From assembly GCF_014779655.1 (NCBI RefSeq), contig NZ_JACXYX010000009.1, forward strand, positions 162,204 through 226,203: DNA of 64,000 nt. The letters are read 5' to 3'. The stretch comes from Nocardioides ganghwensis (GTDB lineage: Bacteria; Actinomycetota; Actinomycetes; Propionibacteriales; Nocardioidaceae). Every line of letters begins with the position of its first letter. The first letter of the stretch is position 1. Under the pieces are notes generated by a model, which was not told the DNA's origin, made no database searches, and saw nothing but the letters and a program-made list of their open reading frames with translations. The translations under genes were made by a program, and so were the position numbers. Positions 1 through 9,120 of the stretch are shown in pieces.

Positions 1-1
1 G

Positions 2-1153
2 CGCGACCTCTGGGTGGTCTCCGACCTGACGCCCGGCCTCGACGGGGCGCCGGTCGCGGTCGGCCCCGACCACGTCCTCGGCATCTCGAGCGCGTCGACC
101 AGCCTCGCGCAGCTGACGATGCGCGAGCCGGTGGAGCGCGCGCTCGACCTCGGCACCGGGTGCGGGGTCCAGGCCCTGCACCTCGCCACCCACTCCGACA
201 CGGTCGTGGCGACCGACGTCAACGCCCGCGCACTCTGGATGACCCGGCTCAACGCCGCCCTCAACGACATCGTCGTCGACGTGCGCGACGGGTCGTTCTT
301 CGAGCCGGTGGCGGGGGAGCGGTTCGACCTCATCGCCACCAACCCGCCCTTCGTGATCTCGCCGGCGACGGGGGAGCGGCTGGTCTACCGCGACTCCGGG
401 CTGCCCGGCGACCGCGTCGTCGAGCACATCGTGCGCACCGGCCCGGACCACCTCGCCGAGGGCGGCTGGCTGCAGGTCCTGGCCAACTGGGCGATCGTCG
501 AGGGCCGGCCGTGGGACGAGCGGCTCGGCTCGTGGCTGCGGGAGGACTGCGACGCGCTGGTCGTCCAGCGCGAGGTGCTCGACCCCGCGGCGTACGTCGA
601 GCTCTGGCTCAAGGACAGCGGCCACCACGGCGGCCCCGACTACGCCGAGCGCTACGACACGTGGCTGTCGTGGCTGGAGGACACGGGCATCGAGGGGATC
701 GGGTTCGGCTGGGTCAACGTCCGCAGCGGCGGCTCCGGGGCGGTGGCCGGCCGGCACGAGCTCCTCGAGTGGCCGTACGACGTCGAGCAGCCGATCGGCC
801 CGGCGATCCGGGCCTGGGGCGGCGCGGCCACCGGTCTGCGCGGACTGGACGACGACGCGCTGCTCGCGACGACGCTGCGCGCCCGCGAGGACGTCCAGCA
901 GGAGACCGTCGGGCGGCCCGGTGCCGAGGACCCCGAGGCGATCGTGCTGCGCCAGCAGCGCGGCTTCCGGCGGGCGCGGACGGCCGACACCGTCGAGGCG
1001 GCGCTCGTCGGCGCGAGCGACGGCGACCTCACCCTGGGGCAGCTGCTCGGAGCCCTCGCCACGCTGCTGCAGCGCGACGAGGTCGACCTGCGCGAGGCGT
1101 ACGTCCCGGTCGTGCGCGAGCTGGTGGGAGAGGGCTTCCTCCTGCTCGGCTGA
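2..1153 (+). CDS. Class I SAM-dependent methyltransferase, HemK/DUF7059-like (5' partial)
   Basis: The reading frame is open to the window edge, so the true start lies upstream; 383 residues are visible. The SAM-binding motif I (DLGTGCG) lies about 45 residues after the GTG at position 14, and the NPPF motif about 110 residues after it. NPPF is typical of enzymes that methylate a planar amide or amine nitrogen, such as the glutamine methyltransferase PrmC or adenine methyltransferases. The order of an N-terminal segment, a Rossmann core and a long C-terminal extension fits an actinobacterial family annotated as methyltransferases with an N-terminal DUF7059 domain. The substrate is unknown. 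Family assignment is fairly secure; the exact target is not. Confidence 0.75.
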   Translation, partial: RDLWVVSDLTPGLDGAPVAVGPDHVLGISSASTSLAQLTMREPVERALDLGTGCGVQALHLATHSDTVVATDVNARALWMTRLNAALNDIVVDVRDGSFFEPVAGERFDLIATNPPFVISPATGERLVYRDSGLPGDRVVEHIVRTGPDHLAEGGWLQVLANWAIVEGRPWDERLGSWLREDCDALVVQREVLDPAAYVELWLKDSGHHGGPDYAERYDTWLSWLEDTGIEGIGFGWVNVRSGGSGAVAGRHELLEWPYDVEQPIGPAIRAWGGAATGLRGLDDDALLATTLRAREDVQQETVGRPGAEDPEAIVLRQQRGFRRARTADTVEAALVGASDGDLTLGQLLGALATLLQRDEVDLREAYVPVVRELVGEGFLLLG

Positions 1154-1365
1154 TCGGGGCCCGGAGCGAGCCCGGAACGAGCCCGGAACGAGCCCGGGGC
1201 GACCCGGCGGTGCGTGGTCCACCGCTGGGGGTGAGTCGTGCGCGGCGGACTTGTGTCGACAGGCGAGCAAAAGACGCATGATCGTTGACGTGACCCCCGT
1301 CACGTGCCTACGTTGCTTGTCGGCTCCCGCCACCTCCTCACCACTCGGGAACAGGAGATCCCCAC

Positions 1366-3492
1366 ATGTTGCACCCGTTCCGCGCAGGGCTCACGGCCGC
1401 CGTCGGCGCCACCCTCTGCCTGCCCCTCGTCGCCGCCACCACCGCGGCCACCGCCCACGACGGGCACGACGACACACCTCCGCCCCCGCCCTCCGGGTCG
1501 TTCCAGAAGGTCACCCTCAACGACCGACCCGGCGAGCCCGTCGACCTCGCGGTCCTGCCGGACGGCGACGTCCTGCACACCACCCGCGCCGGCGTCATCT
1601 GGCACAACGACGCCAGGACCGGCGTCAACAGCGTCGCCGGGCGCATCCCGGTCTACCTCCACGACGAGGAGGGCCTGCAGAGCATCGCCCTCGACCCGGG
1701 CTACGACGGCAAGAAGAACCAGTGGATCTACCTCTACTACTCGCCGCCGCTCGACACCCCCGTCGACGACCCGGCGACGACCTCGGTCAACGAGGGTGAC
1801 GCCCCGGAGACCGGGACCGCGGCCGACTTCGAGCGGTTCGAGGGCCACCTGACGGTCGCGCGGTTCCGCTACTCCGGCGGCCAGGTCGACCTCGGCTCCG
1901 AGCAGAAGGTGCTCGACGTCCCCGTCGACCGCGGCATCTGCTGCCACGTGGGCGGCGACATCGTCTTCGACTCCGACGGCAACCTGATCCTCTCCACCGG
2001 TGACGACACCAACCCGTTCCAGTCCGACGGCTACGTGCCGCTCGACGAGCGTCCCGACCGCAACCCGGCCTTCGACGCCCAGCGGACGTCGGCCAACACC
2101 GACGACCTGCGCGGCAAGATCCTGCGGATCACGCCCAAGGCCGGTGGCGGCTACACGATCCCCGACGGCAACCTGTTCGAGCCCGGCACCCCGAAGACCC
2201 GGCCGGAGATCTACTCGATGGGCTGGCGCAACCCGTTCCGCATCGAGATCGACCCCGACACCGACGACCTCTGGGTCGCCGACTACTCGCCCGACGCCCG
2301 CTCCGCCAACCCCGACCGCGGGCCTGCCGGCCACGGCAAGTGGGCGGTCGTCGACGAGCCCGGCAACTACGGCTGGCCCTACTGCGCCACTGCCGAGCTG
2401 CCCTACAACGACTTCGACTTCGCCACCCGCGCCAGCGGTTCGACGTTCGACTGCGACGCCCCGGTCAACGACTCGGTGCACAACACCGGCCTGCGCGAGC
2501 TGCCCCCGGTCGAGCAGCCGGAGGTCTGGTACACCTACGGCCTCTCCGAGGAGTTCCCCGAGCTCGAGACCGGCGGCATCGGCCCGATGGCCGGCCCCGC
2601 CTACCAGTACGACCGCCAGGCCACCCGCGGTCGCAACCCCGTCGCCTGGCCGGAGCGCTACGACGACACCCCGCTCTTCTACGAGTGGACCCGTGACTAC
2701 ATCAAGGGCCTCCACCTCGACGACGGCGAGGTCGCGGCCATCGAGGACGTCGTCGACGACGTCGTCACCGACAACCCGATCGACATGGAGTTCGGCCCCG
2801 ACGGCGCGCTCTACGTGCTGGAGTACGGCGACGGCTACTTCGCCCAGAACCCCGACGCGCAGCTCTCCCGGATCGACTTCGTCGGAGCCGGCGGCAACCG
2901 CAGCCCCGTCCCGGCCATCAAGGCCGAGCCGACGGCCGGCCGGTCGCCGCTGACGGTGGAGTTCTCCAGCGACGGCACGACCGACCCCGACGGCGACACC
3001 GATCTCGCGTACGCCTGGGACTTCGACGGTGACGGCAAGGTCGACAGCCGCAGGGCCGACGCGACCCACACCTACACCGAGGACGGCACCTACCGCGCCA
3101 CGCTCACCGTGACCGACCGCGGCGGACGCCTCGCCTCGGCCGACGTCGACATCGTGGTGGGCAACCAGGCCCCGGTCGTCGAGCTCGTCACCCCGGTGGC
3201 GGACCAGGAGTTCGGCTTCGGCGACACCGTGACGTACGAGGTGCGCGTGACCGACGACCAGGAGGTCGACTGCAGCCGGGTCAGCGTGACCTACGTGCTG
3301 GGCCACGACACCCACGGCCACCCGCAGTCCACCGCCTTCGGCTGCACGGGCTCGCTCACCACGACCGTGCCAGAGGGCCACGACCCGGCGACCGACGACC
3401 TCGCCGCCGTGTTCGTCGCCGAGTACACCGACGCCGGCTCCGAGCCGCCGCTGAGCGGGTCCGCCGAGGTCGTCCTCGAGCCGGCCGGCTGA
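1366..3492 (+). CDS. Secreted PQQ-dependent sugar dehydrogenase-type beta-propeller with C-terminal PKD domain
   Basis: The 708-residue product begins with a Sec signal peptide (charged start, hydrophobic residues about 8-27, cleavage near an ATAHA site at about 31). Residues about 45-505 match the glucose/sorbosone dehydrogenase six-bladed propeller, with GICCHVGGDIVF near residue 190 and repeated D-x-DGN/DG turns that often bind calcium. Residues about 510-600 form a PKD (immunoglobulin-like) domain with the WDFDGDG motif. The remaining C-terminal 100 residues look beta-rich. The protein probably oxidises an extracellular sugar or polyol, but many members are uncharacterised. A ribosome site (AGGAG) lies about 10 bases before the ATG. 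It is followed by a Tat-exported sugar isomerase-like gene, a pairing that suggests a shared extracytoplasmic sugar function. Confidence 0.8.
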   Translation: MLHPFRAGLTAAVGATLCLPLVAATTAATAHDGHDDTPPPPPSGSFQKVTLNDRPGEPVDLAVLPDGDVLHTTRAGVIWHNDARTGVNSVAGRIPVYLHDEEGLQSIALDPGYDGKKNQWIYLYYSPPLDTPVDDPATTSVNEGDAPETGTAADFERFEGHLTVARFRYSGGQVDLGSEQKVLDVPVDRGICCHVGGDIVFDSDGNLILSTGDDTNPFQSDGYVPLDERPDRNPAFDAQRTSANTDDLRGKILRITPKAGGGYTIPDGNLFEPGTPKTRPEIYSMGWRNPFRIEIDPDTDDLWVADYSPDARSANPDRGPAGHGKWAVVDEPGNYGWPYCATAELPYNDFDFATRASGSTFDCDAPVNDSVHNTGLRELPPVEQPEVWYTYGLSEEFPELETGGIGPMAGPAYQYDRQATRGRNPVAWPERYDDTPLFYEWTRDYIKGLHLDDGEVAAIEDVVDDVVTDNPIDMEFGPDGALYVLEYGDGYFAQNPDAQLSRIDFVGAGGNRSPVPAIKAEPTAGRSPLTVEFSSDGTTDPDGDTDLAYAWDFDGDGKVDSRRADATHTYTEDGTYRATLTVTDRGGRLASADVDIVVGNQAPVVELVTPVADQEFGFGDTVTYEVRVTDDQEVDCSRVSVTYVLGHDTHGHPQSTAFGCTGSLTTTVPEGHDPATDDLAAVFVAEYTDAGSEPPLSGSAEVVLEPAG

Positions 3493-3573
3493 CACGCGCA
3501 CCACCTCTGAGAAAGCCCTCTGAGAAGACCATCTGGAAACCCCCCTGAGAAACCCCGAGAAAGTAGGCAGCAC

Positions 3574-4580
3574 ATGTGTTTCGGATATGACGGCGACGCC
3601 GCCCTGCGCGAGTCGCTCGAGAGGAAGGGCGCCAGCCGGCGCGGCCTGCTGCGCGGCGCCGTGGCGGGCGCGGCGGGAGCCACCGTGCTGGGCGTCGGCG
3701 GACCCGCGACCGCGGCGCAGCCCCGGCGCGGCGACGACCCCAGCCACGGGAAGGGGCCGCGCCACCGCGTACCGGCGGACCGGCGGACCGGATCAGCATC
3801 CAGCTCTACACGCTGCGCTCGGCGATGACCTCCGACGCCGGCATCAAGCTGATGCTCGACCAGCTCGCGAAGTTCGGCTACGAGCGCGTGGAGCGTGCCG
3901 GTCTGTACCAGTACACCGCCGCCCAGCTGAAGGCCGAGCTCGACGCCCGCGGCATCTGGGCCTCCTCCAGCCACGACGGCGTCAGCAACCGGGACGCCGC
4001 CGCGCTGAACAAGAAGCTCGACGACGCCAACACCTTCCGGCAGAAGTTCATCAACGTGCCCTACTTCAACTCGCCCGACAAGGCGGCGTGGCAGGACCTC
4101 GCGGACCAGATGAACAGCGAGGCGCAGGTGGCCGGCAGCCGTGGCCTGCGGTACGGCTACCACAACCACGCCCACGAGTTCACGATCACGTTCGCGGACG
4201 GCACGACCCCGTGGGACGTGCTCACCTCCGAGCTCGACCCCACGCTCGTGCACCTCGAGATCGACCTCTACTGGGCCTACACCGCCGGTGTGAACCTCGG
4301 GGTCGCGGACCCGGTCGCCTTCACCGACGACGTGATCCGCTCGGCTCCGCAGGAGGTCCGGCAGTACCACGTGAAGGACCGCCACGGCGCCGACGCCGCT
4401 GCGCTGTACGGCCAGCAGCCGGGCGACATGGCGGACCTGGGGCTCGGCGTGGTCGACTTCCCGGCCATCTTCAAGAAGCACCAGGTCGAGGAGTACATCG
4501 TCGAGAACGACACCCCGGACTTCCGTCCGGCGGCGACCGCCAACACGGGCTTCCGCTACCTGGAGGGTCTCGACTTCTGA
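3574..4580 (+). pseudogene. Tat-exported sugar phosphate isomerase/epimerase-like protein, frameshifted by an 8-bp duplication
   Basis: The first part (from ATG 3574) encodes a twin-arginine signal (ASRRGLLRGA, then a hydrophobic stretch ending GPATAAQ). The second part, in another frame to 4580, encodes a xylose-isomerase-like TIM barrel beginning ISIQLYTLRSAM, with a YHNHAHEF metal/active-site motif and a late HVKDRHG motif. The join falls exactly on a tandem ACCGGCGG duplication at 3771-3786. Removing one copy restores a continuous 332-residue protein reading RVPADRISIQLY. As written, the gene makes only an 84-residue product, unless the ATG at 3825 serves as a start for a cytoplasmic fragment lacking the first strand. 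It follows the sugar dehydrogenase gene by 81 bases. It could be a true mutation, a slippage-prone site or an assembly error. Confidence 0.85.
3771..3786 (+). repeat. 8-bp tandem duplication (ACCGGCGG x2) causing a frameshift
   Basis: Two exact copies of ACCGGCGG at 3771-3778 and 3779-3786 are followed by a partial ACCGG. The extra 8 bases shift the reading frame by two. Deleting one copy joins the Tat leader to the TIM barrel of the surrounding gene without a gap. Confidence 0.9.
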
Positions 4581-4602
4581 CCCGTACGGCCGCCTGACGC
4601 GC

Positions 4603-4635
4603 TCGGGCCCCACGTCCTCGCGGCGTGGGGCCCGA
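4603..4635 (+). terminator. Rho-independent-type hairpin after the isomerase pseudogene
   Basis: A perfect 12-bp stem (TCGGGCCCCACG with CGTGGGGCCCGA) surrounds a 9-base loop. No U-tract follows, which is usual in high-GC actinobacteria. It separates the sugar operon from topA. Confidence 0.7.
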
Positions 4636-4758
4636 TCCGTGCCGGGGGCGGTCGGGAGGGGAGGCTGTGGACGGCGCGGAGTGGCGATATCGGGATGTGG
4701 CGCTACCGTTGCGGCGCTGAGCACCATCGCAGCGCACACCATGAGGGAGCAAACAGAA

Positions 4759-7464
4759 GTGGCAAAGCTCGTCATCGTCGAGTCCCCGGCCAAGGCCCGC
4801 ACCATCGGCGGCTACCTGGGCTCGGACTACGTCGTCGAGTCCTCGATCGGTCACATCCGCGACCTGCCCAACAACGCCGCGGACACCCCGGCCAAGATCA
4901 AGGACAAGCCCTGGGGTCGGCTGGCCGTCGACGTCGACAACGGCTTCGAGCCCTACTACGTCGTGCCCCGCGACAAGAAGAGCCACATCGCCAAGCTCAA
5001 GAAGCTGGTCAAGGAGGCCGACGCCCTCTACCTCGCCACCGATGAGGACCGCGAGGGCGAGGCGATCGCCTGGCACCTCCTCGACGAGCTCAAGCCGCCG
5101 AAGGGCCTGCCGGTCCACCGGATGGTCTTCCACGAGATCACCAAGCCCGCCATCCTCGCCGCGGTCGAGAACCCGCGCCAGATCAACGACGACCTCGTCG
5201 AGGCCCAGGAGGCGCGCCGCATCCTCGACCGCCTCTACGGCTACGAGGTCTCGCCGGTGCTGTGGAAGAAGGTCATGTCCGGCCTGTCCGCCGGCCGCGT
5301 GCAGTCGGTGGCGACCCGGCTGGTCGTCGACCGCGAGCGCGAGCGGATGAAGTTCCGCGTCGCCTCCTACTGGGACCTCGACGCCACCTTCGACGCCGGC
5401 ACCGGCCACGACCCGCGGATGTTCCCCGCCAAGCTCCACTCCATCGACGACGTCCGCGTGGCGCGCGGCTCCGACTTCGACAACACCGGCGAGCTGAAGG
5501 GCAAGGCCGAGCGGGTCCACCTGTCCCGCGCCGACGCCGAGGCGCTGGCGTCCGGGCTGGCGGAGGCGACGTACGACGTGCGCTCGGTGGAGTCCAAGCC
5601 CTACCGCCGCTCCCCGTACGCCCCCTTCCGCACCACCACGCTGCAGCAGGAGGCCAGCCGCAAGCTCGGCATGAGCGCGAGCGTGACGATGTCGGTCGCG
5701 CAGCGGCTCTACGAGAACGGCTTCATCACCTACATGCGTACGGACTCCACGACGCTCTCGGACGCCGCGGTCGGTGCCGCGCGCGACCAGGTGCGCGAGC
5801 TGTACGGCGCCGAGTACCTCCCCGACTCGCCTCGCACCTACGCGTCCAAGGTCAAGAACGCCCAGGAGGCGCACGAGGCGATCCGACCGGCCGGCGACAC
5901 GTTCCGCACGCCTGCGCAGACCGGCCTGTCCGGCGAGCAGTTCCGCCTCTACGAGCTGATCTGGATGCGCACCGTCGCCTCCCAGATGAAGGACGCGGTC
6001 GGCAACTCGGTGACGATCCGCCTCGGCGGTGCCGCCGCGGACGGCCGCGACGTGGTCTTCAGCGCGAGCGGGCGCACGATCACCTTCCACGGGTTCCTCA
6101 AGGCCTACGTGGAGGACATCGACGACGCGTCCAAGCGTCGCGACGACGCCGAGACCCGCCTGCCCAACCTCACCCAGGGCGCGGCCGTGTCTGCCGCCTC
6201 GCTGTCGCCCGAGGGCCACGAGACCAAGCCGCCGTCGCGCTACACCGAGGCCACGCTCATCAAGGAGCTCGAGGAGCGCGAGATCGGGCGCCCGTCGACC
6301 TACGCCTCGATCATCGGCACCATCCTCAACCGCGGCTACGTCTACAAGAAGGGCACCGCGCTGGTGCCGGCGTGGCTGGCGTTCTCGGTGGTCCGGCTGC
6401 TCGAGGAGCACTTCCCGCGGCAGGTGTCCTACGAGTTCACCGCCTCGATGGAGGACGTGCTCGACGAGATCGCCGGCGGTCGCAAGGACCGCGCCACCGA
6501 GCTCGGCGAGTTCTACTACGGCTCCGGCGACGTCGTCGGGCTCAAGACGCTGGTCACCGACCTCGGCGAGATCGACGCCAAGGAGATGGCGACCTTCCCG
6601 ATCGGGGACGGGATCGACCTGCGGGTCGGCCGCTACGGCCCCTACGTCGAGGGCCCCGGCCCCGACGGCGGCGACGCCGCGCCCGTGCGGGCCAACGTCC
6701 CCGACGACCTCCCGCCCGACGAGCTCACCGTCGCCAAGGCCAAGGAGCTGCTGGCGAACCCCGCCGGCGAGGAGCAGGTCGTCGGCAACCACCCCGACAC
6801 CGGACTGCAGATCGTCGCCAAGAACGGCCGCTTCGGTCCGTATGTCACCGAGGTGCTCCCCGAGGACGCGCCCAAGAGCGCCAAGCCGCGCACCGGGTCG
6901 CTCTTCAAGTCGATGACCCTCGACACGGTCACGCTCGAGCAGGCGGTCAAGCTGCTCGACCTGCCCCGCATCGTCGGCACCGACGAGGACGGCACCGAGA
7001 TCACCGCGCAGAACGGTCGCTACGGTCCCTACCTCAAGAAGGGCACCGACTCGCGCTCGCTCACCAGCGAGGACCAGATCTTCGACATCACCCTCGACCA
7101 GGCCAAGGCGATCTACGCCCAGCCCAAGCAGCGCGGCCGCGGCGCGGCCACCCCGCCGCTCAAGGAGCTCGGCAACGACCCCGTCTCCGGCCAGCCGGTC
7201 ATCGTGAAGGCGGGCCGCTTCGGCGAGTACGTCACCGACGGCGAGTACAACGCCACGCTCCGCAAGGACGACACCGTCGAGTCGATCACCCTCGAGCGCG
7301 CGGCCGAGCTCCTCGCCGAGCGCCGCGAGCGCGGCCCCGCCAAGAAGGCCGCCAAGAAGGGCGCGAAGAAGGCCCCGGCCAAGAAGGCGGCGGCGAAGAA
7401 GACGACCGCGAAGAAGACGACGGCCAAGAAGACCGCTGCGAAGAAGACCGCCAAGAAGGCCTGA
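4759..7464 (+). CDS. topA: DNA topoisomerase I (type IA)
   Basis: Relaxes negative supercoils by transient single-strand cleavage. From GTG 4759 the 901-residue protein begins MAKLVIVESPAKA, the usual first strand of the Toprim domain. The Toprim acidic motif ATDEDREGEAIAWH lies near residue 93, and the catalytic tyrosine is Tyr325 in FITYMRTDST. Domain arches continue to about residue 600, and repeated NGRFGPYV/NGRYGPYL modules follow as in other actinobacterial enzymes that lack zinc fingers. The last 40 residues are a Lys-Ala-rich tail, probably for DNA binding. An AGGGAG ribosome site 10 bases upstream supports GTG 4759 over the in-frame ATG at 4741. Length is close to mycobacterial TopA. 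Confidence 0.97.
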   Translation: MAKLVIVESPAKARTIGGYLGSDYVVESSIGHIRDLPNNAADTPAKIKDKPWGRLAVDVDNGFEPYYVVPRDKKSHIAKLKKLVKEADALYLATDEDREGEAIAWHLLDELKPPKGLPVHRMVFHEITKPAILAAVENPRQINDDLVEAQEARRILDRLYGYEVSPVLWKKVMSGLSAGRVQSVATRLVVDRERERMKFRVASYWDLDATFDAGTGHDPRMFPAKLHSIDDVRVARGSDFDNTGELKGKAERVHLSRADAEALASGLAEATYDVRSVESKPYRRSPYAPFRTTTLQQEASRKLGMSASVTMSVAQRLYENGFITYMRTDSTTLSDAAVGAARDQVRELYGAEYLPDSPRTYASKVKNAQEAHEAIRPAGDTFRTPAQTGLSGEQFRLYELIWMRTVASQMKDAVGNSVTIRLGGAAADGRDVVFSASGRTITFHGFLKAYVEDIDDASKRRDDAETRLPNLTQGAAVSAASLSPEGHETKPPSRYTEATLIKELEEREIGRPSTYASIIGTILNRGYVYKKGTALVPAWLAFSVVRLLEEHFPRQVSYEFTASMEDVLDEIAGGRKDRATELGEFYYGSGDVVGLKTLVTDLGEIDAKEMATFPIGDGIDLRVGRYGPYVEGPGPDGGDAAPVRANVPDDLPPDELTVAKAKELLANPAGEEQVVGNHPDTGLQIVAKNGRFGPYVTEVLPEDAPKSAKPRTGSLFKSMTLDTVTLEQAVKLLDLPRIVGTDEDGTEITAQNGRYGPYLKKGTDSRSLTSEDQIFDITLDQAKAIYAQPKQRGRGAATPPLKELGNDPVSGQPVIVKAGRFGEYVTDGEYNATLRKDDTVESITLERAAELLAERRERGPAKKAAKKGAKKAPAKKAAAKKTTAKKTTAKKTAAKKTAKKA

Positions 7465-7485
7465 CCCCTATCCACGGCGGGTCAG
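7461..7485. terminator. Short hairpin between convergent topA and GNAT genes
   Basis: CTGACCC and GGGTCAG form a 7-bp stem with an 11-base loop. The stop codons of both convergent genes sit inside the two arms. It is a modest candidate for a shared bidirectional terminator. Confidence 0.4.
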
Positions 7486-8387
7486 AGCGTGACGGCCCGG
7501 TTGACCCAGGTGGAGGCGACCTCCATGCCGACCTTCTCGTAGAGCCCGCGGGCGCCCGCGCGGGTGTCGGTGGAGAGGTAGCAGCGGACGGCGCCGTGCT
7601 CGCGCGCGCGGCCGAACGCGTCGACGAGCATCGCCGGCGCCAGCCCGCGGCCGCGGTGGTCGGGCCGGACGGCGATGCGGGCGACGTACGCGCCGTCGCC
7701 GGACAGGAAGACGTGGGTGGCGCCGACGACCTCGCCGCCGGGGGAGACGAGCAGGCGGAGGTTCCACGGCTCGTAGCCAGGGCGGTCCCAGACGCGGGCG
7801 CCGAAGTCCTCGAGGCTCATCCGGTCGCGCTCGGACCACTCGAGGAAGCAGTCCTCGACGAGGGTCCACGCGGCCTCGCGGTCGGCCACCTCGGCGTCAC
7901 GGATCGCGAACCCGTACGGGAGGGGGCGGGCGTCGACCTCGCGGTCGGGCGGCAGCTCGAGGTCCCAGGCGGTCCAGCGGACCTCGTAGCCGAGGTCGCG
8001 CATCAGCCGGTCGGCGGCGCTGCCCTCGGGGACCTGGGTCCCGATCCTCGTGGACCCGGCCGCACGCGCCTTGGCCTGCAGCCAGCCCGCGAGGGCGGTG
8101 CCGATCCCGCGGCCCTGGTGGGTCGGCAGCACGGCCGTGTAGGCGACGTCGGTGTCGGAGTGGTCGGCGTACGCCACCAGGTGGCCGTCGTCGAAGACGC
8201 CCACGGTGCTGGCGGTGATGTCATAGCTCGGTCGCTGCCAGTCGGCGACGACGTCCTCGAGCGTCATCTCGCTCTCACCGAGGTCGACGACCTCCTCGGC
8301 GGCGATCGCGGCGTGGACCGCCTCGGCGTCGGCGAGGGTCAGCGGGCGCGTGGTGAGGCCGGGCGGGAGGCCGTCGATGGTGGTCAT
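7482..8387 (-). CDS. Tandem-domain GNAT family N-acetyltransferase
   Basis: The 301-residue protein carries two GNAT folds. The N-terminal one (about residues 5-150) has the acetyl-CoA loop QGRGIG; the C-terminal one (about 165-301) has RGRGLA followed by the usual YEKVGM segment. Both pyrophosphate-binding loops look intact. The start MTTIDGLPPG was chosen because upstream in-frame sequence runs into the divergent tmk start region and reads as low-complexity non-protein sequence. The substrate is unknown; double-GNAT enzymes include mycothiol synthase (MshD), but nothing here identifies that enzyme. It is convergent with topA and divergent from tmk, so probably monocistronic. Confidence 0.82.
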   Translation of the reverse strand: MTTIDGLPPGLTTRPLTLADAEAVHAAIAAEEVVDLGESEMTLEDVVADWQRPSYDITASTVGVFDDGHLVAYADHSDTDVAYTAVLPTHQGRGIGTALAGWLQAKARAAGSTRIGTQVPEGSAADRLMRDLGYEVRWTAWDLELPPDREVDARPLPYGFAIRDAEVADREAAWTLVEDCFLEWSERDRMSLEDFGARVWDRPGYEPWNLRLLVSPGGEVVGATHVFLSGDGAYVARIAVRPDHRGRGLAPAMLVDAFGRAREHGAVRCYLSTDTRAGARGLYEKVGMEVASTWVNRAVTL

Positions 8388-8481
8388 GGCGGCAGTCTGC
8401 GCGGCCGACCTTGCGATTGGCTTGCGGCCGATGCCCGGCGTACGGCGGTGCCTGTCCCACCCCGCCCGTAGGGTGTGCTGC

Positions 8482-9120
8482 GTGGACGCAGGCGTGTATT
8501 CGGAGTCCGGGCTCTTCGTGTGCTTCGAGGGCGGCGAGGGGGCCGGCAAGTCCACCCAGTCCCGCTTGCTGCACGACTGGCTCGTCGAGCGCGGCGAGAC
8601 CGTGCTGCTCACCTTCGAGCCCGGCGACACCTCGGTCGGCAAGGAGCTGCGCCGCATCGTCCTCGACCCGGCCACCGGCGACCTCTCCGACCGCACGGAG
8701 GCGCTGCTCTACGCCGCCGACAAGGCCGAGCACGTCGACCACGTCGTGCTGCCCGCCCTGCGTCGGGGCGAGGTCGTGATCACCGACCGCTACGTCGACT
8801 CGACCCTGGCCTACCAGGGCGCCGGCCGCACCCTCGACGTCGCCGAGGTCGAGGCCGTCGCCCGGTGGGCCACCGGCGACCTGCGCCCGCACCTGACCGT
8901 CGTCCTCGACCTCGAGCCGGAGGCGGGGCTGGGCCGCTTCGACGGCCGCGACCGGATCGAGGGCCAGTCGCTGGAGTTCCACCAGCGCGTGCGGCAAGGG
9001 TTCCTCGACCTCGCCGCCGCCGACCCCGACCACTACGTCGTCCTCGACGCGCGGGCGCCGATCGCCGAGATCGCCGCGGCCATCCGGGCGCGGGTCGAGC
9101 CGATGCTGGGGCGCTCATGA
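8482..9120 (+). CDS. tmk: Thymidylate kinase
   Basis: Phosphorylates dTMP to dTDP in the cytoplasm. The 212-residue product has the P-loop GGEGAGKST at residues 17-25, the EPGDTSVG loop (usually EPGGT), the DRY motif in VITDRYVDST, and a lid region rich in Arg and Asp. The length is normal for bacterial Tmk. GTG 8482 is chosen as start; GTG 8494 is a close alternative. The stop overlaps the holB start as ATGA, so the two are translationally coupled, a common arrangement in actinobacteria. Confidence 0.95.
   Translation: MDAGVYSESGLFVCFEGGEGAGKSTQSRLLHDWLVERGETVLLTFEPGDTSVGKELRRIVLDPATGDLSDRTEALLYAADKAEHVDHVVLPALRRGEVVITDRYVDSTLAYQGAGRTLDVAEVEAVARWATGDLRPHLTVVLDLEPEAGLGRFDGRDRIEGQSLEFHQRVRQGFLDLAAADPDHYVVLDARAPIAEIAAAIRARVEPMLGRS

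Noticed and set aside
1300..3765. Very long minus-strand open frame of about 820 codons
   Set aside because: It lies antisense to the sugar dehydrogenase. Its composition is Val/Gly/Arg/Asp-rich with no motifs, as expected from the complement of GC-rich codons.
4471..6792. Long minus-strand open frame opposite topA
   Set aside because: Low-complexity complement of real topA codons with no recognisable domain.
5262..8471. Open frame of over 1000 codons on the plus strand across topA and beyond
   Set aside because: The translation is Arg/Pro-dominated and crosses both topA and the oppositely directed GNAT gene. It is a shadow frame.
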